A program made the position numbers and the translations under genes. A DNA stretch of 64,000 bases, taken from Devosia yakushimensis. GTDB lineage: Bacteria > Pseudomonadota > Alphaproteobacteria > Rhizobiales > Devosiaceae. Shown piece by piece: positions 9,766-17,969 of the stretch (position 1 is its first letter; each line of letters opens with the position of its first letter). The stretch covers positions 186,001-250,000 of the forward strand of contig NZ_BSNG01000001.1 in assembly GCF_030159855.1 (NCBI RefSeq), in the 5' to 3' direction. The notes beneath the pieces were generated by a model. It had not been told where the DNA came from. It did no database searches and saw only the letters and a list, made by a program, of their open reading frames with translations.

Positions 9766-9770
9766 CAGAA

Positions 9771-10658
9771 ATGGGCAAGCCGCTCATTTCGACGGAGCAC
9801 GCCCGGCTGGCGCTTGCGGCGCGGTGGCCGGGCATCTCAGCATTCTCGCCATTGGTGGAAGGCGAGGAATCCCGGGCGTTTCGTTTTGAACGCGGCGGGC
9901 AGGATTTCGTGCTGCGCATCAATCGGGACCTTGGCGGCTTTGCCAAGGATGGCTTGGTGCAGCGGCTGTTCGGCACGGAGCTGCCGATCCCCGAAATCAT
10001 GCTGGTGGGGCAGCTGGAGGATGGGCTGGGTTTTTGTATCTCGCGGCTTGCCCGGGGTGTGACGCTGCAGGCGCTGCCGGCCGATGGTCTGGCGCCGGCA
10101 TTGCAGCCAGTTGCCGCGCTGCTGGAGAGCATGGCGGCAGTCGATGTGGGAGCAATCGAGGGCTTTGGGCCATTCGACGCGCAGGGCAAGGCGCCCTTTG
10201 CCCGATGGCCCGCCTTTGTGGCTGCTATCGGCGACCCCGCCCATTATGATTGGTCCCGTGTCGGAGTTGAGGGTGTTGCGCCGTGGCTGGAACAGGTGGC
10301 GGCCTTGTCCAAGGCCTGCCCTGAGGCGCGCCATCTGATGCATGGCGATTTCGGCTCAAACAATGTGCTGTTCGCGGATGGAAGGATCAGCGGCCTGATC
10401 GATTGGTCCGAAGCCATGGTGGGGGATGGGCTTTATGACGTGGCCAATATCCTGTTCTGGCGGACCTGGCTTGATTGCATGGAACAACAGTCCGTTTTCT
10501 TCGAGGTCAATCGCCCGGCCTGGCTCGCCCGTAGCGATGTGCTGCGGTGCTATCAACTCCGCATCGGGTTGGATTTGATCTATCAAAGCGCGCTGGCGGG
10601 TGATCGTCCGATGCTCGAATGGGCGCGGCAGCGGTGTGGGGACGTCGCCAATTTCTGA
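9771..10658 (+). CDS. Aminoglycoside phosphotransferase family protein, APH(4)/hygromycin-kinase-like
   Basis: A 295-residue kinase with the Brenner motif HGDFGSNN (191-198; catalytic D193) and metal-binding DWSEA (211-215). Beyond the motifs it closely follows my recollection of hygromycin B 4-O-phosphotransferase APH(4)-Ia along its length: EGEESRAF, LPIPE, CISR.A.GVTLQ, LQPVA, GFGPF, CPEARHLMH, DVANILFWRTWLDCMEQQ, LRIGLDLIYQS. The ATG at 9771 lies 5 bases after mnmA, possibly co-transcribed. No mobile element is near, so this looks like a resident chromosomal relative rather than an acquired cassette. Actual hygromycin activity is inference. Confidence 0.85.
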   Translation: MGKPLISTEHARLALAARWPGISAFSPLVEGEESRAFRFERGGQDFVLRINRDLGGFAKDGLVQRLFGTELPIPEIMLVGQLEDGLGFCISRLARGVTLQALPADGLAPALQPVAALLESMAAVDVGAIEGFGPFDAQGKAPFARWPAFVAAIGDPAHYDWSRVGVEGVAPWLEQVAALSKACPEARHLMHGDFGSNNVLFADGRISGLIDWSEAMVGDGLYDVANILFWRTWLDCMEQQSVFFEVNRPAWLARSDVLRCYQLRIGLDLIYQSALAGDRPMLEWARQRCGDVANF

Positions 10659-10720
10659 AATTGGCGCCGCTCCGGCGAGGGGGCCCGACCCGCAAATAGC
10701 GGTGAAACCTGCCGATCCGA

Positions 10721-10737
10721 TACATGATTGACATGTA
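10721..10737. promoter_or_regulatory. Inverted repeat upstream of the PAP2 phosphatase
   Basis: Perfect dyad TACATG-ATTGA-CATGTA, 45 bases before the phosphatase ATG, overlapping a TTGACA (10728-10733) that could be a -35. A regulator site is plausible; no known consensus recognised. The rest of 10659-10782 shows nothing else. Confidence 0.4.
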
Positions 10738-10782
10738 AGCCAGCTAGCACCCGCTCCGGTTCATCTCATACCGGAGACTCTC

Positions 10783-12699
10783 ATGCTTTTGCGAAACCTG
10801 GGTCTGTCGACAGCGCTTGGTTTGCTGCTGACGAGCGGCGCCTTTGCCTATGACTTGCCTGCGCGACCCACTGGCCTGGGTTTTGCGGACGAGGCGCCCA
10901 TTGCCGCCGATGTGCCCGCCTATGTCGATTTCGGCGCCACCAATCAGCGCGGTCAGGCCTGCATGTCCGACGTCGATGGTAATGCCGGTGTGCGCCTGCT
11001 CGCCGGGTTCCTCGATGTGTGGACACCCAGCACGCCCTTTGTCGATGCCGATGTGGAAGCTGCGGCCGAAGGCGATTGCGCGGCGGTGGCCAAAGCGGAC
11101 TGGGATGGCGTTCCCGGCAGCGATACCGATGGTGCGGTCGTGGATGCCACGACCCATAAGGCCAATATCGACTACGTGATCGAGATCACCCGGTTGCGGA
11201 CCCAAAGCGAGGCGGTGCAGGCCTATCTCGATGACCGCCGCGGCAAGAATGTGAGCATGATGGATGGCCTTGGCCCGCTATCGGATGCCTGGCGCGCGGG
11301 CGCATGGCAATCGAGCACCATCAGCTATGTGCCGGCTGATGCCGATGCCGTAAAATATGACGATAACGGCAATAATCGCGGTGTCGGCAGCCTGGTGGAT
11401 GGCGAAGAGGCCAATGGCGATCTCGGTCTTGCGGTCGATCTGATCGTGGCGGCCAGCGCCGATGGCTCGACCGAACCGGCCAAGCGCTATTTCAAATATG
11501 CCCGGCCCTGGCGCTGGGCCATGGACGTATCAGTCCTGCCAACGCTGGAGCCGGCCAAGAGCGGTTCGCCCGGCACCGATGGCGGCTTTCCGAGCGGGCA
11601 TACGGCCGAAGCCTGGCGCGATGGCTTGGCGCTGGCCTATCTCGTTCCCGAACGTTACCAGGAAATCCTGACGCGCTCGGTGGAAATGGGCGATAGCCGC
11701 ATTCTGGCCGGCATGCATTCCCCGCTCGATGTCATTGGCGGCCGCATGCTGGGCACGGCCGTTGTGGTCTACAATTTCAACCGGCCGGAAAATGCCCAGC
11801 TCAAGCAGGATGCCTATGCCCAGGCGCAGGGCTGGCTGATGCGCCAGACCGGTGCGGCAACGCCGGCCGCGCTCTTTGCCGCTGCCCATGCCGCGCCGGT
11901 AGCCGAGGACCGCTTTGCCGATCCGGCCGCTAACCTCGCCTATGTCGCAAGCCGCACCAGCTATGGCTTTGCACCAGTGTCGGACAGCGCGGCGCCGGTC
12001 GTGGTGCCCAAGGGCGCCGAAGTGCTGCTCGAAACCCGGCTGCCTTATCTCAGCGCCGAACAGCGCCGCGTCGTGCTCAAGACCACGGCCTGGCCGGCCG
12101 GCTACCCGGTGATGAACGATGCCGAGGGCTTTGGCCGCCTCGACTATATCAAGGCCGCCGACGGCTATGGCGCTTTCGACGGCGATGTGGTCGTCACCAT
12201 GGATGGGGCCCTGGGCGGGTTCAATGCCAGCGATAGCTGGCGCAACGATATCGCCGGCAAGGGTATGCTCACCAAGCAGGGCAGCGGCAGCCTGACGCTT
12301 GCCGGCAATAACAGCTATGCGGGTGGCACGGTCATCGAAGCAGGGCGCCTCACAGCGGACAATTCCGCTGCGCTGGGCAGCGGCGATGTCTATGTGGCCG
12401 GTGGCACGCTGGCGACCGGACAGGATGGCGTTGTGCTCAAGGGCAATTATACCCAGCTCGAAGGGGCAACGCTCCTGGTGATTGCCGCGACGACCGATAG
12501 CGCTGCGCTGGTGGTTGAAGGCAATATCGTGATCGAGGGTGGCACGCTCGACGTTCAGGGGCCTGCGACCGCAGGGGCCGTGCTGCAGATTGTCTCCGGA
12601 CAGTCCGTTACAGGCCGCTTCACGCAGGTTCTCGTCAATGGCCAGCCGGCCGAGGCCAGCTATACCGGCACCGCCGTCAACGTGACCGTGGGCGGCTAG
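10783..12699 (+). CDS. Exported PAP2-family acid phosphatase with autotransporter-type beta-strand repeat
   Basis: The 638-residue product begins with a signal peptide (MLLRNLGLSTALGLLLTSGAFA). It carries a complete PAP2 active site: KRYFKYARP (234-242, KX6RP), PSGH (270-273) and SRILAGMHSPLD (305-316, SRX5HX3D). This fits a periplasmic class-A-like phosphomonoesterase. Residues about 480-560 hold an autotransporter-associated strand repeat (KQGSGSLTLAGNNSYAGG, then TVIEAGRLTADNSAALGSGD). There is no C-terminal beta-barrel; the protein stops after VNVTVGG. The PAP2 + passenger-repeat architecture without a translocator is the odd feature. Its TAG stop shares CTAG (12696-12699) with the stop of the next gene on the other strand. 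Confidence 0.88.
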   Translation: MLLRNLGLSTALGLLLTSGAFAYDLPARPTGLGFADEAPIAADVPAYVDFGATNQRGQACMSDVDGNAGVRLLAGFLDVWTPSTPFVDADVEAAAEGDCAAVAKADWDGVPGSDTDGAVVDATTHKANIDYVIEITRLRTQSEAVQAYLDDRRGKNVSMMDGLGPLSDAWRAGAWQSSTISYVPADADAVKYDDNGNNRGVGSLVDGEEANGDLGLAVDLIVAASADGSTEPAKRYFKYARPWRWAMDVSVLPTLEPAKSGSPGTDGGFPSGHTAEAWRDGLALAYLVPERYQEILTRSVEMGDSRILAGMHSPLDVIGGRMLGTAVVVYNFNRPENAQLKQDAYAQAQGWLMRQTGAATPAALFAAAHAAPVAEDRFADPAANLAYVASRTSYGFAPVSDSAAPVVVPKGAEVLLETRLPYLSAEQRRVVLKTTAWPAGYPVMNDAEGFGRLDYIKAADGYGAFDGDVVVTMDGALGGFNASDSWRNDIAGKGMLTKQGSGSLTLAGNNSYAGGTVIEAGRLTADNSAALGSGDVYVAGGTLATGQDGVVLKGNYTQLEGATLLVIAATTDSAALVVEGNIVIEGGTLDVQGPATAGAVLQIVSGQSVTGRFTQVLVNGQPAEASYTGTAVNVTVGG

Positions 12700-12908
12700 G
12701 GAGCCGTATTTTCCGTCGATGACTGCGCGGCTCCCGCCTCGGCGGGGGCCGCTTGCGTTGCGGCCGCATTGGCTTCGCGCAATTGCTGATAGGCGTTGAT
12801 GCCGCCCAGCGAGGTCGAAATGGCGATCACGACCAGCAGGGCGCCAAGCGCCAGCAGCATGATGCGCGCGCGCGTCAGAGCGAAAGGGCTCAGTTTGGGT
12901 TCGTCCAT
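12696..12908 (-). CDS. Small single-pass membrane protein, unknown function
   Basis: A 70-residue protein with one strong membrane segment (IMLLALGALLVVIAISTSL, about 16-34) after a short basic N-terminus, then an Ala/Glu-rich soluble tail. The ATG at 12908 follows AAAGG with 7-base spacing. A TTG at 12923 is in frame but less likely. It is convergent with the PAP2 gene, the two stops sharing CTAG. I recognise no family. Sequence periodicity and the ribosome site argue for a real gene. Confidence 0.6.
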   Translation of the reverse strand: MDEPKLSPFALTRARIMLLALGALLVVIAISTSLGGINAYQQLREANAAATQAAPAEAGAAQSSTENTAP

Positions 12909-13006
12909 CGGAAGACCTTTCAAAAAAACTGCTCAGAACCACCAAAGGAAGGGGTGAGAAGCGGCGTCTTAGCACTATAAGAGGCTGAAGGTTAAGGCTT
13001 GCGCGA

Positions 13007-13576
13007 GTGTTTGCCCCCGTGATGGGACTGTCTGCCGCACCACAGATCGATCATGCCGGTGCGTTGACGCGGGCGCTGGTGACCCGCGCGCAGAATGGCG
13101 ATGCGGCGGCATTTGGTGAGCTGATCGAGGATCACTACGACCTGATCTACCGCACGGCCTGGAAATGGTGCGGCAACCGCACCGATGCCGAAGATGTGGC
13201 GCAGGATGTCTGCGTCAAGCTGGGCGGGGCGATTGCCGGCTTTGATGGCCGCAGCGCCTTTTCCAGCTGGGTTTACCGGATCACGCTCAATGCGGTGCGC
13301 GACATGCAGCGGGCGACCAGCCGGCGCGGCAAATATGCCGATGCCTATGCCGAGGTGAGCCCGGAAGACCAGCCGGCCGACCAGGAAGATGCGGCGACAT
13401 CGCGCCAGCTCTGGGCGGCCGTACGGCAATTGCCCGAAAAGCAGCGCGACGCGGTGCTGCTGGTTTATGCGGAGGAATTGAGCCATGCGGCGGCGGCCGA
13501 AATCATGGGCATCAAGGAGGCCACGGTCTCCTTTCATGTCCATGAGGCGCGCAAGACCCTGAGGGGGCTGCTATGA
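13007..13576 (+). CDS. ECF-type RNA polymerase sigma factor
   Basis: Sigma-70 family group 4 factor of about 189 residues. Region 2 (FGELIEDHYDLIYRTAWKWC, DAEDVAQDV) and region 4 (LPEKQRDAVLLVYAEELSHA, AAAEIMGIKEATVSFHVHEA) are present and region 3 is absent, as usual for ECF factors. The start is uncertain: GTG 13007 has AAGG upstream; ATG 13022 lies five codons later without a clear ribosome site. Its stop overlaps the ATG of the VWA gene by 4 bases, so the two are translationally coupled and the VWA protein may regulate it. Confidence 0.9.
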   Translation: MFAPVMGLSAAPQIDHAGALTRALVTRAQNGDAAAFGELIEDHYDLIYRTAWKWCGNRTDAEDVAQDVCVKLGGAIAGFDGRSAFSSWVYRITLNAVRDMQRATSRRGKYADAYAEVSPEDQPADQEDAATSRQLWAAVRQLPEKQRDAVLLVYAEELSHAAAAEIMGIKEATVSFHVHEARKTLRGLL

Positions 13577-15684
13577 GCGAGAACATGCACGATCCATTGA
13601 CAGTGCTGAGCCAGGCCAAGGCGCCCGATGCGCGGGCCGACGCGAAAAAGCGCGCCCTCAGCGCCGGTATGGCCGCGTTTGAAGCGGCCCAGGCGCAGGC
13701 GGCACAGAAATCTGCAGAAGCGACCAAAGGAAACCGAAAAGGGCAGCGTCTCACGTCCATCATCTCAATCCTGAAAGGGAACTGGATCATGGATATGCGT
13801 CTTCCCATCGGCACGGCTGCCATTGCATTGCTCGTGCTGCCACTGGGTTACCAGCTTTACACCAGCACTTCGATGACGCCCGGCGTGAGCGCACCGGCGC
13901 AGACGGCGGCCAATAATCAGCCCGCCGAAGCGGTCGCGCCGCCGCCCGCGGCCACGCCTGAAACCACCATGCCGGTTAGTCCGGACCCGTTGGGTGCCGC
14001 AAGCCAGGACGCCGAGATTCCTGCCGTGCAGCAGGCGGAGCCGGCAGTGCCGGGCGATGAATTGCGCATGCGCCAGGACGCGGCTCCGCAATTCGGCAAC
14101 AGCACGATCATGGCGCCGTCTGCCGCGCCGATCACGGTGCTGCCCGGGGCTGTGGCGCGCAATAGCGACAATTACATGCTGGCGGCCCCGGCCGAAGCCA
14201 GCGGGGACCAATTCACCAGCTTTGAGGAACAGCGCCTCAAGGTGGCGGCGGAAGAGCCGGTTTCGACCTTCTCCATCGATGTGGATACGGCCAGCTATTC
14301 CTATGTGCGGCGATCGCTGGAAGACGGCTATGTGCCTGAGCCCGACGCCGTGCGCGTCGAGGAATTGCTCAACTACTTCCCTTATGACTATGCCCCGGCG
14401 ACAAGCGCGGACCAGCCGTTCCAGCCGACCATGGCCGTGTTCCCCACGCCCTGGAACCCCAAGACGCAATTGCTCGAAATCGGCATCAAGGGCTATGTGC
14501 CCCCGGCCGGCGAGGACAAGCCGAGCAATCTGGTGTTCCTGATCGATACCTCCGGGTCGATGGACGAGCCGGACAAACTGCCGCTGCTGCAGCGGGCGTT
14601 CGGGCTGCTGGTGGATCAGCTATCGGGCAATGACACGGTCTCGATCGTCGCCTATGCCGGTTCGGCCGGGGTGGTGCTGGAGCCGACCAAGGCAACGGAC
14701 AAGGCCAAGATCCTGGCCGCGCTCGACCAGCTTTATGCCGGCGGCAGCACGGCGGGGGCCGAAGGCATCGAGCTCGCCTACAAGCTGGCCGAGCAGGCCA
14801 AGGTCGAGGGCGGCACCAACCGGGTGATCCTGGCCACTGATGGCGATTTCAATGTGGGGATCGACGACCCCGAAAAGCTCGAGGACTTCATCAAGGCCAA
14901 GCGCGATAGCGGCGTGACGCTCTCGGTGCTCGGCTTCGGCATGGGCAATCTGGACGACGCCACCATGCAGGCGCTGGCCCAGAACGGCAATGGCAATGCC
15001 AGCTACATCTCGAACTTCCGCGAGGCCCAGAAGGTGCTGGTGGAAGAGGTGGGATCGACCCTGCACATGATCGCCAAGGATGTGAAAATCCAGGTGGAGT
15101 TCAATCCCGCCGTGGTCAGCGAATACCGGCTGATCGGCTATGAGACGCGGGCGCTCAACCGCGAGGATTTCAACAATGACGCGGTCGATGCCGGCGATAT
15201 CGGCGCCGGCCATACGGTGACCGCGCTGTATGAAATCACCCCGGTCGGTTCGGGCGGCGAGCTGGTCGATCCGTTGCGCTATGGCGGGGATGCTGCCGCG
15301 GCGGCTGGCGGGAACGAGGAAATCGCCTTCCTCAAGATGCGCTTCAAAATGCCCGACAGCGATGTCAGCCAGCTCATCGAGCAGGCCGTCACGCCCAGCG
15401 TGGTCTATGACGATATCAGCGCGGTGAGCGATGATGCGCGGTTCGCCGCGGCCGTGGCCGCCTTCGGGCAGAAGCTCAAGGGCTCCGACTATGTCCGGGG
15501 CATGAGCTGGGACGCGATCCGCGCGCTGGCCCAATCGGGCAAGGGCGCCGATGAAAGCGGCTATCGCGCCGAATTCATCCAATTGCTCAAGACCGCAGCG
15601 CTGCTCAAGCCGGATACGGCGCCCGCGGCGGATGCGGAAGAAGATGCCTGCGTTGCAGCGGGCGAAGCAGACAGCGCCTGTTGA
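13573..15684 (+). CDS. Membrane-anchored VWA-domain protein (YfbK-like), coupled to ECF sigma
   Basis: The 703-residue product has a cytoplasmic N-terminus of about 70 residues rich in Ala/Lys and one membrane segment (IGTAAIALLVLPLGYQLY, about 78-95). A Pro/Ala-rich linker and a vWF_A N-terminal domain (TFSIDVDTASYSYVRRSLE) precede a VWA domain with complete MIDAS DTSGSM (325-330). A DUF3520-like C-terminal part ends in a Cys-containing tail. The E. coli relative is YfbK. The cytoplasmic segment plus single membrane span, translated with the ECF sigma, is the layout of a membrane anti-sigma factor. That role is inference; no classical ZAS motif is visible. Confidence 0.85.
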   Translation: MSENMHDPLTVLSQAKAPDARADAKKRALSAGMAAFEAAQAQAAQKSAEATKGNRKGQRLTSIISILKGNWIMDMRLPIGTAAIALLVLPLGYQLYTSTSMTPGVSAPAQTAANNQPAEAVAPPPAATPETTMPVSPDPLGAASQDAEIPAVQQAEPAVPGDELRMRQDAAPQFGNSTIMAPSAAPITVLPGAVARNSDNYMLAAPAEASGDQFTSFEEQRLKVAAEEPVSTFSIDVDTASYSYVRRSLEDGYVPEPDAVRVEELLNYFPYDYAPATSADQPFQPTMAVFPTPWNPKTQLLEIGIKGYVPPAGEDKPSNLVFLIDTSGSMDEPDKLPLLQRAFGLLVDQLSGNDTVSIVAYAGSAGVVLEPTKATDKAKILAALDQLYAGGSTAGAEGIELAYKLAEQAKVEGGTNRVILATDGDFNVGIDDPEKLEDFIKAKRDSGVTLSVLGFGMGNLDDATMQALAQNGNGNASYISNFREAQKVLVEEVGSTLHMIAKDVKIQVEFNPAVVSEYRLIGYETRALNREDFNNDAVDAGDIGAGHTVTALYEITPVGSGGELVDPLRYGGDAAAAAGGNEEIAFLKMRFKMPDSDVSQLIEQAVTPSVVYDDISAVSDDARFAAAVAAFGQKLKGSDYVRGMSWDAIRALAQSGKGADESGYRAEFIQLLKTAALLKPDTAPAADAEEDACVAAGEADSAC

Positions 15685-15763
15685 GGGCTTCCAGGCGCTG
15701 GGGCGGGCTGGACAACCAGCCCGCCCGACTATCTGATGTCTCCGGTACGTGTCGGAGGCAAAA

Positions 15764-16468
15764 TTGCGCAATTTCGATTTCAGCTCCTGGGAGAGCATTC
15801 TCACCACGCTGATCGGGCTGGCGCTCTTCACCCTGATCGGCATTGGCATCCGCCTTTTGATCATGGCCACGATCCAGCAGCGCCAGCAGCGGCTCAACCG
15901 GCAGATCAATGAGCGCCTGCGCACCCTGATGGCCGCTTACAAAGTATTGGGCGGCTCGTTCACCGGCACGCTGACCGTCGATCCCCGGCATTTGCGCGAA
16001 CTGCATGCGGCGCCCCAATCGGAGGGCGAGGAGGCGGTCGAGGTGGTGGCGGGCCATCCCGGCTCGGACCGGACCCGGCGCATTCGCGATGCCGTCGAGG
16101 CGGCGCTGTCCGATATTCTGCTGCTGGGGACCGAGGAACAGGTGCGGCTGGCCGAGCGGGCGGCGCGCGAATTGATCGCCGGCCATCCCATCCATACCCA
16201 CGAACTGGTCGTGTCGCTGCGCAATTTCATCCGCGCGGCACTCGATCTCGACCCGGTTCCGCCCGACCTCGCCATTCCGATGCAGGGGCCGACCCGGCCC
16301 TCTGGAGCGGGTGGCAAAGGCAGGGGCGAAGGAGGCGGAGAACGCGGCGGCCAGGGTGGCGGCGGCGGTGGTCAAGGCGGTGGTGGTGGCGGCGGAGGCG
16401 CCGGCATGGGCATGGGGCTCGGCCTGGGTGGCAGCAATGATCCCGATCCGCCCGGCCCGCGCGGATAA
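15764..16468 (+). CDS. Membrane protein with glycine-rich C-terminal tail, unknown function
   Basis: A 234-residue protein with one N-terminal membrane segment (LIGLALFTLIGIGIRLLIM), a basic helical region (QQRQQRLNRQINERLRTLMA), a middle domain with LLLGTEEQVRLAERAARELI, and a tail after about 180 dominated by Gly with Gln, Arg and Met. The start is TTG 15764, five bases after a GGAGG. The GTG at 15749 lies upstream of that site. It lies 79 bases after the VWA gene and may belong to the same unit. I do not recognise the family. Confidence 0.65.
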   Translation: MRNFDFSSWESILTTLIGLALFTLIGIGIRLLIMATIQQRQQRLNRQINERLRTLMAAYKVLGGSFTGTLTVDPRHLRELHAAPQSEGEEAVEVVAGHPGSDRTRRIRDAVEAALSDILLLGTEEQVRLAERAARELIAGHPIHTHELVVSLRNFIRAALDLDPVPPDLAIPMQGPTRPSGAGGKGRGEGGGERGGQGGGGGGQGGGGGGGGAGMGMGLGLGGSNDPDPPGPRG

Positions 16469-16475
16469 AGGGAAA

Positions 16476-16501
16476 GCCCCGCGCCTTTTTGGGCACGGGG
16501 C
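16476..16501. terminator. Terminator hairpin between convergent genes
   Basis: GCCCCGCGCC (16476-16485) / GGCACGGGGC (16492-16501), one internal mismatch, flanked by AAA and a GGTTT. It separates the Gly-rich protein gene from the convergent dioxygenase. Confidence 0.6.
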
Positions 16502-16508
16502 GGTTTGG

Positions 16509-17459
16509 CTAGACCAGCGGCTTGAGGTTGGCCTCGATGCTGGCGCGACGGGGTTCGAGGAAGGGCGGCAGGGCGAGCGTTTCGCCCAGGCTTTCCATCG
16601 GCTCGTCGGCGGCAAAGCCGGGGACATCGGTGGCGATCTCGAACAGGATGCCGTTGGGCTCGCGGAAATAGAGCGAGGTGAAGTAATAGCGCTCGACCTC
16701 GCCGCTGGAGCGAATGCCGGCCTGGGTCACCCGGGCAATCCACTGGCGCAGGCTATCCTGATCGGGCGTGCGGAACGCCACGTGGTGCACACCGCCGGCG
16801 CCGGGCCGGGCCGGAGCCAGGGTCGGATCGACAACGACATGCAGCTCGGCCGACGGGCCCCCCTCGCCCATTTCAAACACATGGGTTTCCCCGGTCGTGC
16901 TGGTGGCGGGATAGGTGCGGACCTTGCGCATGTTCATCACCTGGGTCAGCACGGCCTCGGTGCGGTCGAGCCGCGGTACCGCCAGCGAAATTGGGCCCAG
17001 CCCGATGATCTGCTTTTCAGCGGGAACCGGGCTCTTGTGCCAGGGCACGACCTTGTTGGCTGCATCGATCACCATGCGGAAGCGCTGGCCTTCGAAATCC
17101 TCGAAATCGAGCGAGACATGGCCATTGCGCTCCTTGATGGCGGAGGTCCCCACATTGTGGTTCTGCAAATGGTCCTTCCACCAGTTGAGTGTGTCTTCGC
17201 TGTCGACGCGCAGCCCGGTGCGGCTGACCGTGTGGTTGCCGCGCTTTTCGGGGCCGGTTTCGAAGTCGAAAAAGGTCAGGTCCGCGCCTGGCGAGGCAAC
17301 GCCATCGCCATAGAACAGGTGATAGGCGGTGGTCTGGTCCTGGTTGACGGTCTTCTTGATCAGCCGCATACCCAAAGTCTGGGTATAGAAGGCCAGGTTC
17401 TTGCTGGCCTGGGCAGTAACGGCGGTGAGGTGGTGGATGCCTCCGAGCTGCAAAGTCAT
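16509..17459 (-). CDS. Ring-cleaving dioxygenase of the VOC/glyoxalase superfamily (MhqO-like)
   Basis: The 316-residue cytoplasmic product has two VOC modules. The first begins GGIHHLTAVT and the second has GGVHHVAFRT and FREPNGILFEIATD, giving the His/Glu metal ligands of this fold. The match is to the MhqA/MhqO hydroquinone dioxygenase group, which opens quinol-type rings; the true substrate is unknown. The ATG at 17459 follows AAGGAG with good spacing. It is a single-gene unit. Confidence 0.88.
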   Translation of the reverse strand: MTLQLGGIHHLTAVTAQASKNLAFYTQTLGMRLIKKTVNQDQTTAYHLFYGDGVASPGADLTFFDFETGPEKRGNHTVSRTGLRVDSEDTLNWWKDHLQNHNVGTSAIKERNGHVSLDFEDFEGQRFRMVIDAANKVVPWHKSPVPAEKQIIGLGPISLAVPRLDRTEAVLTQVMNMRKVRTYPATSTTGETHVFEMGEGGPSAELHVVVDPTLAPARPGAGGVHHVAFRTPDQDSLRQWIARVTQAGIRSSGEVERYYFTSLYFREPNGILFEIATDVPGFAADEPMESLGETLALPPFLEPRRASIEANLKPLV

Positions 17460-17639
17460 GGCTTGTGTCTCCTTCCGGCGGCGAACCGCGCTAACATTGC
17501 CCAAGATGTAGGACAGCGCGTTCGGCTTGTGCAGCGGGCTAATTCCAACAGGCTGTTGCCGATATCCGAACGATTGGCGATCGTTGTCGTTGCATTGGCA
17601 TGATCGGGCATTTGTCATGGGGGTGGCGCAGGAGGGCGC

Positions 17640-17668
17640 TTGACAGGGCCAAAAGGCAAATCTAATAC
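17640..17668 (+). promoter_or_regulatory. Candidate housekeeping promoter for tRNA-Met
   Basis: TTGACA (17640-17645), 17-base spacer, TAATAC (17663-17668), 53 bases upstream of the tRNA. The -35 is perfect; the -10 is weak. Confidence 0.4.
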
Positions 17669-17721
17669 GTCCACAAGCTTACAAGCATAGCCGTCCGGAC
17701 GTTTGACCGGCCGGCCCTTGT

Positions 17722-17798
17722 GGCGGAGTAGCTCAGTTGGTTAGAGCAGCGGAATCATAATCCGTGTGTCCCCAGTTCAAATCTGGGCTTCGCTACCA
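17722..17798 (+). tRNA. tRNA-Met (CAT), elongator
   Basis: A 77-base cloverleaf with encoded CCA. The acceptor GGCGGAG pairs with CTTCGCT, the D-arm is GCTC/GAGC, and the anticodon stem GCGGA/TCCGT carries loop ATCATAA with CAT at 17756-17758. The T-arm is CCCAG/CTGGG. It resembles rhizobial elongator tRNA-Met rather than initiator or lysidine tRNA-Ile. Confidence 0.95.
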
Positions 17799-17803
17799 AA
17801 TTC

Positions 17804-17849
17804 TCCCAGTGAAATCAGTCTGTTAGAATATAGGTTGATTTCACTGGGA
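17804..17849. repeat. Long perfect inverted repeat just after tRNA-Met
   Basis: Arms TCCCAGTGAAATCA (17804-17817) and TGATTTCACTGGGA (17836-17849) are perfect over 14 bp with an 18-base A/T-rich loop, starting 6 bases after the tRNA CCA. There is no T-run on either side. It could be a processing or termination hairpin, or a remnant of integration at the tRNA 3' end. Confidence 0.85.
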
Positions 17850-17969
17850 ATTAATCTCAATCCCCATTAGTCGGTCTGGTCACTCGCGCTGGTTTGGCGG
17901 AGTGCCTTTGTCTATACGTTCTGTCTTCTTGTAGGCAGCGCCCCGCAAACGGCGCTTCAGGCGGACGCG

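Noticed and set aside
9507..9770. N-terminal extension of the APH(4)-like gene
   Set aside because: In-frame codons upstream of ATG 9771 lie inside mnmA and match nothing; the APH(4) similarity begins after 9771.
16300..16430. Possible direct-repeat/CRISPR-like array
   Set aside because: GGC/GGT codon repeats of a glycine-rich protein tail, not spaced repeats.
17722..17798. tRNA-Ile2 (lysidine) for the CAT tRNA
   Set aside because: The acceptor and anticodon stems fit rhizobial elongator tRNA-Met and not the GGCCCC-type tRNA-Ile(CAT).
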